NCBI GenBank assembly: GCA_023427545.1 | Contig: JAEZBF010000140.1 | Coordinates: forward strand, 1 to 5,809 | Length of the DNA stretch: 5,809 nucleotides | Source: Pseudomonadota bacterium | GTDB taxonomy: Bacteria; Pseudomonadota; Alphaproteobacteria; Rhizobiales; Devosiaceae | Direction of reading: 5' to 3' | Shown: positions 1 to 5,809 of the stretch, in pieces | How the letters are laid out: each line of letters opens with the position of its first letter | How positions within the stretch are numbered: position 1 is the stretch's first letter | Made by a program: the position numbers and the translations under genes | The notes under the pieces: model-generated | Databases searched by the model: none | What the model saw: only the letters and a program-made list of their open reading frames with translations | Told to the model about the DNA's origin: nothing

Positions 1-642
1 TCGGGTGCGCATCCGACGCTGCCGCTGCCGTGCTACGTGCGCGTCACCAACCTCAGCAACGGGCGCTCGCTGCTGGTTCGCATCAACGACCGTGGGCCGT
101 ACATGGCGGACCGGCTGATCGACCTCAGCTCGACAGCGGCCAACATGCTCGGGTTGATCGGGCAGGGGACCGGCGAGGTGCAGGTGAACTTCGTCGCGAT
201 GGCGCCGCTGGAGGGTGACGATACGCGCGTGCTCAAGGAATCGCTCAACCGCGTGACGCGAATCGAGCAGCAGGCGAACGTGCGCTACGCATTCGCGGAG
301 CCGACGCCGGCGCTCGATGCGATGAATACGCGCGGGACGTTCTCGCTGTTCTCCTACGCCGACGCGGGTGCGGACATGAGTTCGGCTGAGCTGGCGATCG
401 GCATGCTGGCTGAGGGCAGGGGCGAGGAGATCAACCTCGGGCTCGGCGTGTTCGCTCAGGACCAGGCGATCGACGTCGCGACGGCGTTTGCGCGACTCGG
501 CGCTGTAGACGAGGAAGAGGTGCTCGCCGACGCAGGGACGGCCACACGCTTGACACTCACCCGCCTTAAGCCGGGCGTTGCCCGCGACGATGTGGTTGCA
601 CTGGTCCGTGAACTAGGTCTCAACGGCGTCGTTCTGTATTAG
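1..642 (+). CDS. rlpA: RlpA-like septal ring lytic transglycosylase with SPOR domain, 5' partial
   Basis: The reading frame is open from base 1 to the TAG at 640-642, giving 213 residues without the N-terminus; the true start lies upstream of the window. Residues 1-55 match the second half of the RlpA double-psi beta-barrel: a GAHPTLPLP segment followed by YVRVTNLSNGRS and the hallmark NDRGPY. H4 and D30 are 26 residues apart, the same spacing as the important His and Asp of Pseudomonas RlpA as I recall it. After a variable linker (about residues 65-140), residues 145-213 look like a SPOR domain, with a GLGVFAQ strand, a helix, a second strand near RLTLTRL and a terminal helix-strand. RlpA proteins bind denuded septal peptidoglycan through SPOR, and some cleave it; in other species they are non-enzymatic lipoproteins. 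The lipobox and signal peptide cannot be checked here. The GTG at 37 is an internal Val codon, not a start, because homology continues upstream of it. Family assignment is firm; enzymatic activity is inference. Confidence 0.9.
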   Translation, partial: SGAHPTLPLPCYVRVTNLSNGRSLLVRINDRGPYMADRLIDLSSTAANMLGLIGQGTGEVQVNFVAMAPLEGDDTRVLKESLNRVTRIEQQANVRYAFAEPTPALDAMNTRGTFSLFSYADAGADMSSAELAIGMLAEGRGEEINLGLGVFAQDQAIDVATAFARLGAVDEEEVLADAGTATRLTLTRLKPGVARDDVVALVRELGLNGVVLY

Positions 643-643
643 T

Positions 644-670
644 CTCCGGCGACACCCGTGCGGGCCGGAG
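644..670 (+). other. Perfect 7-bp inverted repeat (stem-loop) after rlpA
   Basis: CTCCGGC at 644-650 is the exact reverse complement of GCCGGAG at 664-670, with a 13-nt loop. It begins two bases after the rlpA stop codon and ends 30 nt before the carboxypeptidase start. No T-run follows the second arm, so it is not a classical intrinsic terminator. It could be a transcription-attenuating or mRNA-stabilising hairpin between two genes of one transcript, or it could be chance in GC-rich DNA. Confidence 0.4.
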
Positions 671-687
671 CGCTCGCATGGATATCC

Positions 688-692
688 GGGGA
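688..692 (+). promoter_or_regulatory. Ribosome binding site of the carboxypeptidase gene
   Basis: GGGGA lies 7 nt before the ATG at 700. It decides the start: the in-frame GTG at 658 lies in the loop of the stem-loop, and translation from it would put 14 non-homologous residues ahead of a well-formed signal peptide. Confidence 0.7.
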
Positions 693-699
693 CGGTACG

Positions 700-1857
700 A
701 TGGCCAAGACACTCAGAATCGGCGGCGCGGTGATTGCAGCGCTGCTCATGCTGCTGCCGCTGGCTGCGGCGGCGCAGGACTTCGCAACCAAAGCGAAGTT
801 CGCGGTGCTGATGGACTACGAGTCCGGCACGCTGCTGTTCAACAAGGCTGCCGACGAGCGGCTCGAACCGGCCAGCATGGCCAAGCTCATGACGGTCGCT
901 GTCGTGTTCGACCTGCTCAAACAGGGCAAGCTGAACATGAACGAGGAGTTCTTCATCTCCGAGCATGCCTGGAAGGAGGGCGGTGCGTCCTCGGGCGGAT
1001 CGACGATGTTCGCCAAGCTTAACGACAAGATCAGCGTCGAGAACCTGGTCAAGTCGGTGATCATCCAGTCAGGGAACGATGCGGCGATCGCGCTGGCCGA
1101 AGGGGTGGCCGGTACCGAAGAGACGTTCGCCCGGCAGATGAACAAGCTGGCGGCAGATATCGGGCTGACCAATTCGCATTTCACCAACGCGACCGGACTG
1201 CCCGACCCGGAGCAGTACTCGACCGCGCACGATCTCGCTGTGCTGGCGCGCTACATCATCAGGACGTTCCCCGAATACTATTCGATCTTCTCCCAGCCCG
1301 AGTTCACCTGGAACAAGATCCGCCAGCAGAACCGCAACTCGCTGGTCGAGATGGGGATCGGCGTGGATGGGCTGAAGACCGGCCACACGGAGGCGGCGGG
1401 CTATGGCACCGTGGTCTCGACCGCGGCGGGCGGCCGTCGCCTGATTGCGGTGCTGCATGGCCTCACGTCGATGAGGGAACGGGCGGAGGAAGCGCGAAAG
1501 CTGGTGACCTGGGGAACGCGCGGCTTCGAACTTCTGCCACTCTTTGCCGAAGGCAAGACCGTCGGCTACGCAGATGTTTACGGCGGTGCCGAGCCGCAGG
1601 TGCCGCTGGTGGGCAAGGGTGAGATCGCGATCCTGATCCCCAAGGGGACGGACAACTGCCCACAGGCGAGCATCGTCTATCAGGGGCCCTTGATGCCGCC
1701 GGTGGAGGAGGGAGCCCAGGTGGCTGCGCTAGAAGTCAGCTGCGGTGGAAACGTCGTGCAGAACACGCCCCTCTATGCGGCAGCAACCGTTCCCGGCGGC
1801 AACATCGTGCGCAAGTCCATGGACGCGCTCAAACACCTCGCGCTGGGGTGGATGTGA
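700..1857 (+). CDS. dac: D-alanyl-D-alanine carboxypeptidase, PBP5/DacA family (peptidase S11)
   Basis: This 385-residue exported penicillin-binding protein removes the terminal D-alanine from peptidoglycan pentapeptides in the periplasm, limiting cross-linking. Residues 1-25 form a signal peptide: basic MAKTLR, a hydrophobic core, then an AAAA cleavage region before Q26. All three serine-transferase motifs are present: S59-M-A-K62 with the acylated serine, S124-G-N126, and K226-T-G228. A GGASSGGSTMF segment (residues 94-104), typical of the family, is also there. The S11 catalytic domain spans about residues 28-255 and a PBP5_C beta-domain about 280-365. The C-terminus (NIVRKSMDALKHLALGWM) looks amphipathic, as expected for the membrane anchor of this family. 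ATG 700 was chosen over GTG 658 because of its ribosome binding site and signal peptide. The only two cysteines, C320 and C348, are both in the C-terminal domain. The paralogue letter (dacA, dacC or dacF) cannot be decided from sequence alone. Placement beside rlpA fits a cell-wall role. Confidence 0.95.
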   Translation: MAKTLRIGGAVIAALLMLLPLAAAAQDFATKAKFAVLMDYESGTLLFNKAADERLEPASMAKLMTVAVVFDLLKQGKLNMNEEFFISEHAWKEGGASSGGSTMFAKLNDKISVENLVKSVIIQSGNDAAIALAEGVAGTEETFARQMNKLAADIGLTNSHFTNATGLPDPEQYSTAHDLAVLARYIIRTFPEYYSIFSQPEFTWNKIRQQNRNSLVEMGIGVDGLKTGHTEAAGYGTVVSTAAGGRRLIAVLHGLTSMRERAEEARKLVTWGTRGFELLPLFAEGKTVGYADVYGGAEPQVPLVGKGEIAILIPKGTDNCPQASIVYQGPLMPPVEEGAQVAALEVSCGGNVVQNTPLYAAATVPGGNIVRKSMDALKHLALGWM

Positions 1858-1860
1858 GGA
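1856..1860 (+). promoter_or_regulatory. Ribosome binding site of tmk, overlapping the upstream stop codon
   Basis: GAGGA starts inside the TGA stop of the carboxypeptidase gene and lies 9 nt before the tmk ATG at 1870. Ribosomes terminating on the upstream gene would therefore be placed at the tmk initiation site. Confidence 0.65.
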
Positions 1861-1869
1861 CAGCACCGC

Positions 1870-2556
1870 ATGCTGGATAATCCCGCGCCGCCCCCCGCCC
1901 GGTTCATCACCTTCGAGGGCGGAGAAGGGGTGGGCAAGTCGACCCAGGTCAAGCGCCTGGTGGCTGGTCTCGCTCGCGCTGAGATTGCAGCCATGCGCAC
2001 CCGCGAGCCCGGCGGCACGCCTAAAGCGGAGGCCATCCGCGCCTTCATTCTTCAGGGCCGGTCCGAAGAATGGGGTCCGGGAGCAGAGGCAGTGCTCTTT
2101 GCCGCCGCACGCCTCGATCACGTGAACCAGCTGATCGCGCCCAATCTCGACAGCGGCCGCTGGGTGATCTCCGACCGCTTCCACGACTCGACCCGTGCAT
2201 ATCAGGGTCTCACGGGCGGAGTGGACGAAAAGCTGATCACAGGGCTCGAGGAACTGGCGCTGAACGGCCGCCGGCCCGACCTTACCATCGTGCTCGACAT
2301 GGACCCGGCAAAAGCCTTCCAGCGCATCCGCGAGCGGGAAATCGAAGAGGGGCTGGAGGAAACCGGCGACCGCTTCGAGAAGGAAGACATCGAGTGGCAC
2401 ACACGTCTGCGCGACGCTTTCCTCGGCATCGCCGCTGCGAACCCGCAGCGCTGCGTCGTCATCTCAGCGGATCAGACGGAGGACGCCCTCGCATTGGAAA
2501 TCTGGGACGTGGTCTCGCGTCGATTTCCGGAACTGCTGCTCGAGCACCGCGCGTGA
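1870..2556 (+). CDS. tmk: Thymidylate kinase (dTMP kinase)
   Basis: This 228-residue cytoplasmic enzyme phosphorylates dTMP to dTDP with ATP, a step shared by the de novo and salvage routes to dTTP. The P-loop is FEGGEGVGKST at residues 15-25, with K23 and S24/T25 as nucleotide-binding residues. TREPGGT at 44-50 is the dTMP-binding segment. FAAARLDHV at 77-85 and the DRF motif at 102-104 followed by STRAYQG are also hallmarks. The P-loop carries no basic residue in its variable positions, while the lid region (about 151-168) holds R152, R154 and R156. This is the E. coli-type (type II) arrangement, in which a lid arginine assists catalysis. The protein is slightly longer than the usual 205-215 residues, partly from a proline-rich N-terminal tail (residues 5-9). 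No other ATG or GTG start is available before the first beta strand. The stop overlaps the holB start by 4 nt. Confidence 0.97.
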   Translation: MLDNPAPPPARFITFEGGEGVGKSTQVKRLVAGLARAEIAAMRTREPGGTPKAEAIRAFILQGRSEEWGPGAEAVLFAAARLDHVNQLIAPNLDSGRWVISDRFHDSTRAYQGLTGGVDEKLITGLEELALNGRRPDLTIVLDMDPAKAFQRIREREIEEGLEETGDRFEKEDIEWHTRLRDAFLGIAAANPQRCVVISADQTEDALALEIWDVVSRRFPELLLEHRA

Positions 2557-3599
2557 GCGAGCAGGACGGACTACGCGAACCCGACCAGCTGGGCGGGGTG
2601 CTGCTGCCCGAGCAGCAGGGCACGGTTGTCGGACACACCCACGTGCAAGAGGCCATCGGCCGGCTGCTCACTGCAGGGCGACTGCCGGGTGGCATCCTGC
2701 TGCACGGACCTCAGGGGATCGGCAAGGCGACGCTCGCATTCGCAACGGCACGAGCCGTGCTGACGGCCACCGGCGATGAAGACGCGCATCGTGTGGACGA
2801 GCAGGTCCGTTCCGGCTCGCACCCCAATCTGTTCGTGCTCCGCCGGCAATTGAACGATACTGGACGCAACTACCGCACTGTCATCCGGGTCGAGCAAATC
2901 CGTGAACTGCGAGAGCGGATGCACCGGACACGGGGCAGGGCGGGGCACCGGCTCGCTATCATCGATCCGATCGACGACTGCAACCCCAGTGCCGCCAATG
3001 CGCTGTTGAAGTTGCTCGAGGAGCCGCCGACCGAGACCATGTTCCTGCTGGTCTCACACCGGCCGCGTGCGCTGCTGCCCACGATCCGGTCGCGCTGCCA
3101 GTCCATCGCCCTGCGGCCGATGCCGGACGGGGAGGTGCGCACCGTTCTTGAGGGGCAACGGAGCCACGCCAGCCCAGCAGCGCTCGATCGCGCGGTGGAG
3201 CTCGCCGAGGGGCGCCCGCGACGGGGTTTCGAGGCACTGGAGCTTTCCGAGGGGAGTGCTATCGGAGCGCTCAAGGGTTGGCTTGCCGATCCGTCGCGGC
3301 CCCCCACTGCCGCCCACCTACTGCTCGCCGACGGCATTGCCGGCGGCAAGGATGGCGCGGAGCAGGCGTTTGCCCGCGACCTGCTGCTCGACTGGATCGC
3401 TGCGGAGGCGCGTTCGGCAGCGCAGGACCGGGCGCAGCGTGCCCGGCTTGCCTCTGCCAATGCGCTGTGGGAGAAGGCCAGCGCTGCTTTCGCCGACGCC
3501 GATGAGTACAACCTCGACCTGAGGCAGACGCTGATCGGGATCTTCGATGCGATCAAGCGGCACGTTCAGCCCGAAGCGTCAGTTGCCGAGTCAAGATGA
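2553..3599 (+). CDS. holB: DNA polymerase III subunit delta' (clamp loader)
   Basis: This 348-residue protein is the delta' subunit of the clamp loader, which opens and loads the beta sliding clamp at primer-template junctions. The AAA+ core is visible: a P-loop-like GPQGIGKAT at residues 52-60, an LAIIDPIDD strand at 134-142 where a Walker B would lie, a sensor-1 region (FLLVSHRPRALLPTIR, 164-179) and the clamp-loader SRC motif at 180-182. In the P-loop the residue after K58 is Ala rather than Ser or Thr, and the Walker B lacks the usual acidic pair. Both fit delta', which does not hydrolyse ATP. The zinc module of E. coli delta' is absent: only C143 and C182 occur in the whole protein. The start is GTG 2553, in a GTGA overlap with the tmk stop; there is no strong Shine-Dalgarno, so translational coupling is likely. 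The frame stays open 161 codons further up into tmk, but that part has no delta' similarity. The stop overlaps metG. Confidence 0.93.
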   Translation: MSEQDGLREPDQLGGVLLPEQQGTVVGHTHVQEAIGRLLTAGRLPGGILLHGPQGIGKATLAFATARAVLTATGDEDAHRVDEQVRSGSHPNLFVLRRQLNDTGRNYRTVIRVEQIRELRERMHRTRGRAGHRLAIIDPIDDCNPSAANALLKLLEEPPTETMFLLVSHRPRALLPTIRSRCQSIALRPMPDGEVRTVLEGQRSHASPAALDRAVELAEGRPRRGFEALELSEGSAIGALKGWLADPSRPPTAAHLLLADGIAGGKDGAEQAFARDLLLDWIAAEARSAAQDRAQRARLASANALWEKASAAFADADEYNLDLRQTLIGIFDAIKRHVQPEASVAESR

Positions 3600-5149
3600 G
3601 CGCCGAGAAGTTCTACATCACCACCGCGATCGCCTATCCCAACGGCGAGCCCCATATCGGGCACGCCTACGAGATGGTCACGACCGATGCCATCGCCCGC
3701 TGGGCCCGGCTCGAGGGCAAGGATGTGTTCTTCCTCACCGGGACCGACGAGCACGGCATCAAGATGGTGCAGACGGCGCACGCTGCCGGCCTAAGTACGC
3801 GGGAGCTCGCGGACCGCAACTCCGCCCGCTTCCGCGACCTTGCGGCGGCGCTGAATCTCTCCAACGACGACTTCATCCGCACAACCGAGCCGCGGCACTA
3901 CACATCGAGCCAGGAACTCTGGAAGCGGATGGCGGCAAGCAACAACGGCGACATCTACCAGTCCACCTACAAGGGCTGGTACTCGGTGCGCGACGAGGCC
4001 TATTTCGACGAGGACGAACTCACCGTGGGGGAGGGGGGCAAGCGCTACGCGCCCTCCGGCGCCGAAGCCACCTGGGTCGAGGAGGACAGCTACTTCTTCC
4101 GCCTCTCGGCCTACCAGGATCGTCTGCTCAAGCTCTACGAAGACAACCCGGACTTCATCGCCCCGCCCGAGCGCCGCAACGAGATCATCTCGTTCGTGAA
4201 GGCAGGCCTGCGCGACGTCTCGATCAGCCGCACCACCTTCGATTGGGGCATCCCGGTGCCAAACGCGCCCGGCCACGTCATTTACGTCTGGGTCGACGCG
4301 CTCACCAACTACATCACCGGCGTCGGCTACCCCAATAAGGACTCCGAGCAGTTCAAGAAGTTCTGGCCGGCGAACCTGCACGTGATCGGCAAGGACATCA
4401 TTCGGTTCCACACCGTCTATTGGCCGGCATTCCTGATGAGCGCGGGGCTGGAGCTTCCCAGGCGCGTCGTCGCGCACGGCTTCCTCACCGTCGAGGGCCG
4501 GAAGATGAGCAAGTCGTTGGGCAACGTCATCGACCCGTTCGCCCAGGTGGAGGAGTTCGGCGTCGACCCGGTGCGCTATTATTTCCTGCGCGAAGTCAGC
4601 TTCGGCCAGGACGGCGACTGGGGCCGCGAAAAGTTCGTGAACCGCAACAACGCGGATCTCGCGAACAACTTCGGCAACCTGGCGCAGCGCTCCTTGAGCA
4701 TGATCGCGAAGAACTTCGGGGGCGTGCTGCCGGAGCGGCAGGCGTCCGAGGCGGACGATGCTGCTGTTGCGGCAACGATAGCCGGGGTCGGCCGCGTTGC
4801 GGAAGCAATGAAGACCCAGCAGTTGCACGAAGCGACGGGCGCGTTGGTCGAGCTGCTGAGCGCCGCAAACCTATACTTCGCCGAGCAGGCGCCATGGGGG
4901 CTCAAGGCCGACCTCCCGCGTATGGGCGCAATCCTTGCCACGACGGCTGACATCATCCGGCGGGCGGCTATTGTGGCGCAGCCCTTCGTGCCGGAGTCGG
5001 CCGGGCGTATCCTCGACCTGCTGGCGGTGCCCGCCGAGCGGCGGCTGCTGCAGCATGCACTTGAGAAGGACACGGCAATGCCGGCTGGCACGGTATTGCC
5101 TCCACCGCAGCCGGTGTTCCGGAAGTTCGAGCAGGCCAAGGCAGCTTAG
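3596..5149 (+). CDS. metG: Methionyl-tRNA synthetase, zinc-knuckle-free bacterial/mitochondrial type
   Basis: This 517-residue class I synthetase charges tRNA-Met and initiator tRNA with methionine in the cytoplasm. The nucleotide-binding signatures are HIGH at residues 20-23 and KMSKS at 303-307. TGTDEHG and VYVWVDALTNY-like segments (here IYVWVDALTNY) line the active site in this family. Within the connective peptide, residues 127-137 read GWYSVRDEAYF, where zinc-type enzymes carry paired cysteines; the whole protein has no cysteine at all. The anticodon-binding helical domain is recognisable from N361 and R365 in GNLAQR and W434 in AEQAPW. By alignment from memory these correspond to the E. 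coli residues N391, R395 and W461. There is no C-terminal tRNA-binding (Trbp111/EMAP-like) domain, which is usual for the roughly 515-residue alphaproteobacterial form. The ATG start lies in an ATGA overlap with the holB stop and is preceded only by a weak GAG at 3588-3590, so coupling to holB is likely. Confidence 0.97.
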   Translation: MSAEKFYITTAIAYPNGEPHIGHAYEMVTTDAIARWARLEGKDVFFLTGTDEHGIKMVQTAHAAGLSTRELADRNSARFRDLAAALNLSNDDFIRTTEPRHYTSSQELWKRMAASNNGDIYQSTYKGWYSVRDEAYFDEDELTVGEGGKRYAPSGAEATWVEEDSYFFRLSAYQDRLLKLYEDNPDFIAPPERRNEIISFVKAGLRDVSISRTTFDWGIPVPNAPGHVIYVWVDALTNYITGVGYPNKDSEQFKKFWPANLHVIGKDIIRFHTVYWPAFLMSAGLELPRRVVAHGFLTVEGRKMSKSLGNVIDPFAQVEEFGVDPVRYYFLREVSFGQDGDWGREKFVNRNNADLANNFGNLAQRSLSMIAKNFGGVLPERQASEADDAAVAATIAGVGRVAEAMKTQQLHEATGALVELLSAANLYFAEQAPWGLKADLPRMGAILATTADIIRRAAIVAQPFVPESAGRILDLLAVPAERRLLQHALEKDTAMPAGTVLPPPQPVFRKFEQAKAA

Positions 5150-5151
5150 GT

Positions 5152-5809
5152 TTGCTGATCGACTCCCATTGTCATCTCGATTTCGAGGCGCTGTCGGCTG
5201 ATCTCAACGGCGTGCTGGCGCGCGCCGCGGCAGTGGGGGTTGACGGCATGGTGACAATCTCGACGCGCGTACGCGAGTTCGATCGGATAACCGCCATCGC
5301 CGAGGCGTATCCGAACGTCTGGTGCTCGGTGGGCACGCATCCACACCATGCGCATGAAGAGCTCGACATCAGCACCGCTGACCTCGTGCGGCTCTCCGCC
5401 CACCCAAAGTGCGTGGCGATAGGCGAAGCAGGCCTCGACTACCATTACGAAGGCGACTACGCGGCGCAAGCGACCGGCTTCCGCCGGCACATAGCCGCGG
5501 CGCGGAAAACCGGGCTGCCATTGGTGATCCATAGCCGGTCGGCCGACGAGGACACAGCGGCCGTCCTTGAGGAAGAAACCGCGGGGCAGGGGCCCTTCCC
5601 ATTTGTTCTGCATTGCTTTTCGGCTGGCGCCGATCTGGCGCGGCGCGGCCTCGCGCTCGGCGGTTACGTCTCGTTCTCGGGGATCGTCACGTTCAAGAAT
5701 TCAGAGGAGATCCGGGACGTCGCGCGCTTCGTGCCGGCCGATCGCATCCTGGTCGAAACCGACGCGCCATATCTTGCGCCGGTGCCGCATCGCGGGCATT
5801 CGAACGAGC
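5152..5809 (+). CDS. tatD: TatD-family metal-dependent hydrolase (DNase), 3' partial
   Basis: The frame runs from TTG 5152 to the window edge, giving 219 codons of an expected 255-265. It belongs to the amidohydrolase-fold TatD/YcfH/YabD family, divalent-metal enzymes with deoxyribonuclease or 3'-5' exonuclease activity in studied members. Metal-ligand motifs appear in family order: H6-x-H8 in DSHCHLD, E92 in IGEAGLDYHY, H127 in VIHSR, H154 in LHCFSG-like LHCFSA, and D204 in ETDAPYLAP. GTHPHH at 61-66 is another family signature. The start is inferred from homology, because the product should begin M-L-I-D-S-H-C-H and the next Met is residue 33. TTG 5152 lies 2 nt after the metG stop, with a weak AAGG at 5138-5141. 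The missing C-terminus should hold the last helices of the barrel. Family assignment is secure; the in vivo substrate is not known from sequence. Linkage to metG is common in bacteria. Confidence 0.93.
   Translation, partial: MLIDSHCHLDFEALSADLNGVLARAAAVGVDGMVTISTRVREFDRITAIAEAYPNVWCSVGTHPHHAHEELDISTADLVRLSAHPKCVAIGEAGLDYHYEGDYAAQATGFRRHIAAARKTGLPLVIHSRSADEDTAAVLEEETAGQGPFPFVLHCFSAGADLARRGLALGGYVSFSGIVTFKNSEEIRDVARFVPADRILVETDAPYLAPVPHRGHSNE

Noticed and set aside
550..555. Exact TTGACA resembling a -35 box inside rlpA
   Set aside because: No -10-like hexamer lies 16-18 nt downstream; it is probably chance within coding sequence. TTGCAC at 596-601 fails for the same reason.
658..699. GTG 658 as the carboxypeptidase start
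   Set aside because: It adds 14 residues ahead of a complete signal peptide, lies in the stem-loop and has no good ribosome binding site; ATG 700 has one.
1729..2400. 223-codon minus-strand frame opposite the carboxypeptidase end and tmk
   Set aside because: It spans two well-supported sense genes and has no recognisable motif.
2070..2552. Upstream open extension of the holB frame (161 codons)
   Set aside because: It runs out of frame through tmk, which has all its catalytic motifs, and the extension has no delta' similarity; the real start is GTG 2553 at the tmk stop.
3547..4338. 263-codon plus-strand frame across the holB/metG junction
   Set aside because: It overlaps MetRS including HIGH in another frame, and its Arg/Gly/His-rich composition is that of an out-of-frame translation.
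3791..4828. 345-codon minus-strand open frame opposite metG
   Set aside because: It is an antisense shadow typical of GC-rich codon usage; the plus strand encodes an unmistakable MetRS and the antisense product shows no recognisable domain.
1..5809. Search for mobile elements, CRISPR arrays, tRNA genes, phage or defence genes
   Set aside because: I saw no direct repeats, terminal inverted repeats, transposase or integrase motifs, tRNA-like folds or foreign-looking composition; the window is continuous housekeeping coding sequence.

Overview
The window is high-GC coding DNA from what looks like an alphaproteobacterial chromosome. Every gene reads on the plus strand and almost every base is coding. 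The layout is rlpA (C-terminal part only), a D,D-carboxypeptidase of the DacA/PBP5 family, tmk, holB, metG and tatD (N-terminal part only). From memory, this order is a familiar alphaproteobacterial housekeeping cluster. A zinc-knuckle-free MetRS and a zinc-free delta' subunit agree with that lineage. Sphingomonadales is a plausible order, but this is inference without a search.

Region by region: 1-642 holds the end of an RlpA-like septal/peptidoglycan protein, with a double-psi beta-barrel and a SPOR domain. Positions 643-699 are a short spacer with a perfect 7-bp inverted repeat and the ribosome binding site of the next gene. Positions 700-1857 encode an exported D-alanyl-D-alanine carboxypeptidase. 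Positions 1870-2556 encode thymidylate kinase. Positions 2553-3599 encode the DNA polymerase III clamp-loader subunit delta', starting at a GTG that overlaps the tmk stop. Positions 3596-5149 encode methionyl-tRNA synthetase, starting at an ATG that overlaps the holB stop. From 5152 to the window end is a TatD-family metal-dependent nuclease that starts with TTG and is cut by the window edge.

The last five genes are packed tightly: 12-nt gap, 4-nt overlap, 4-nt overlap, 2-nt gap. They are probably one transcript with translational coupling at tmk/holB and holB/metG. The first two products act on the cell wall in the periplasm. The other four act in the cytoplasm, in dTTP synthesis, replication, translation and DNA processing, so the cluster links growth functions rather than forming one pathway.

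I found no mobile element, CRISPR array, RNA gene, phage gene or defence gene, and nothing that looks like an undescribed system. The second-look items are modest: cysteine content of individual proteins, start-codon choices and one stem-loop.
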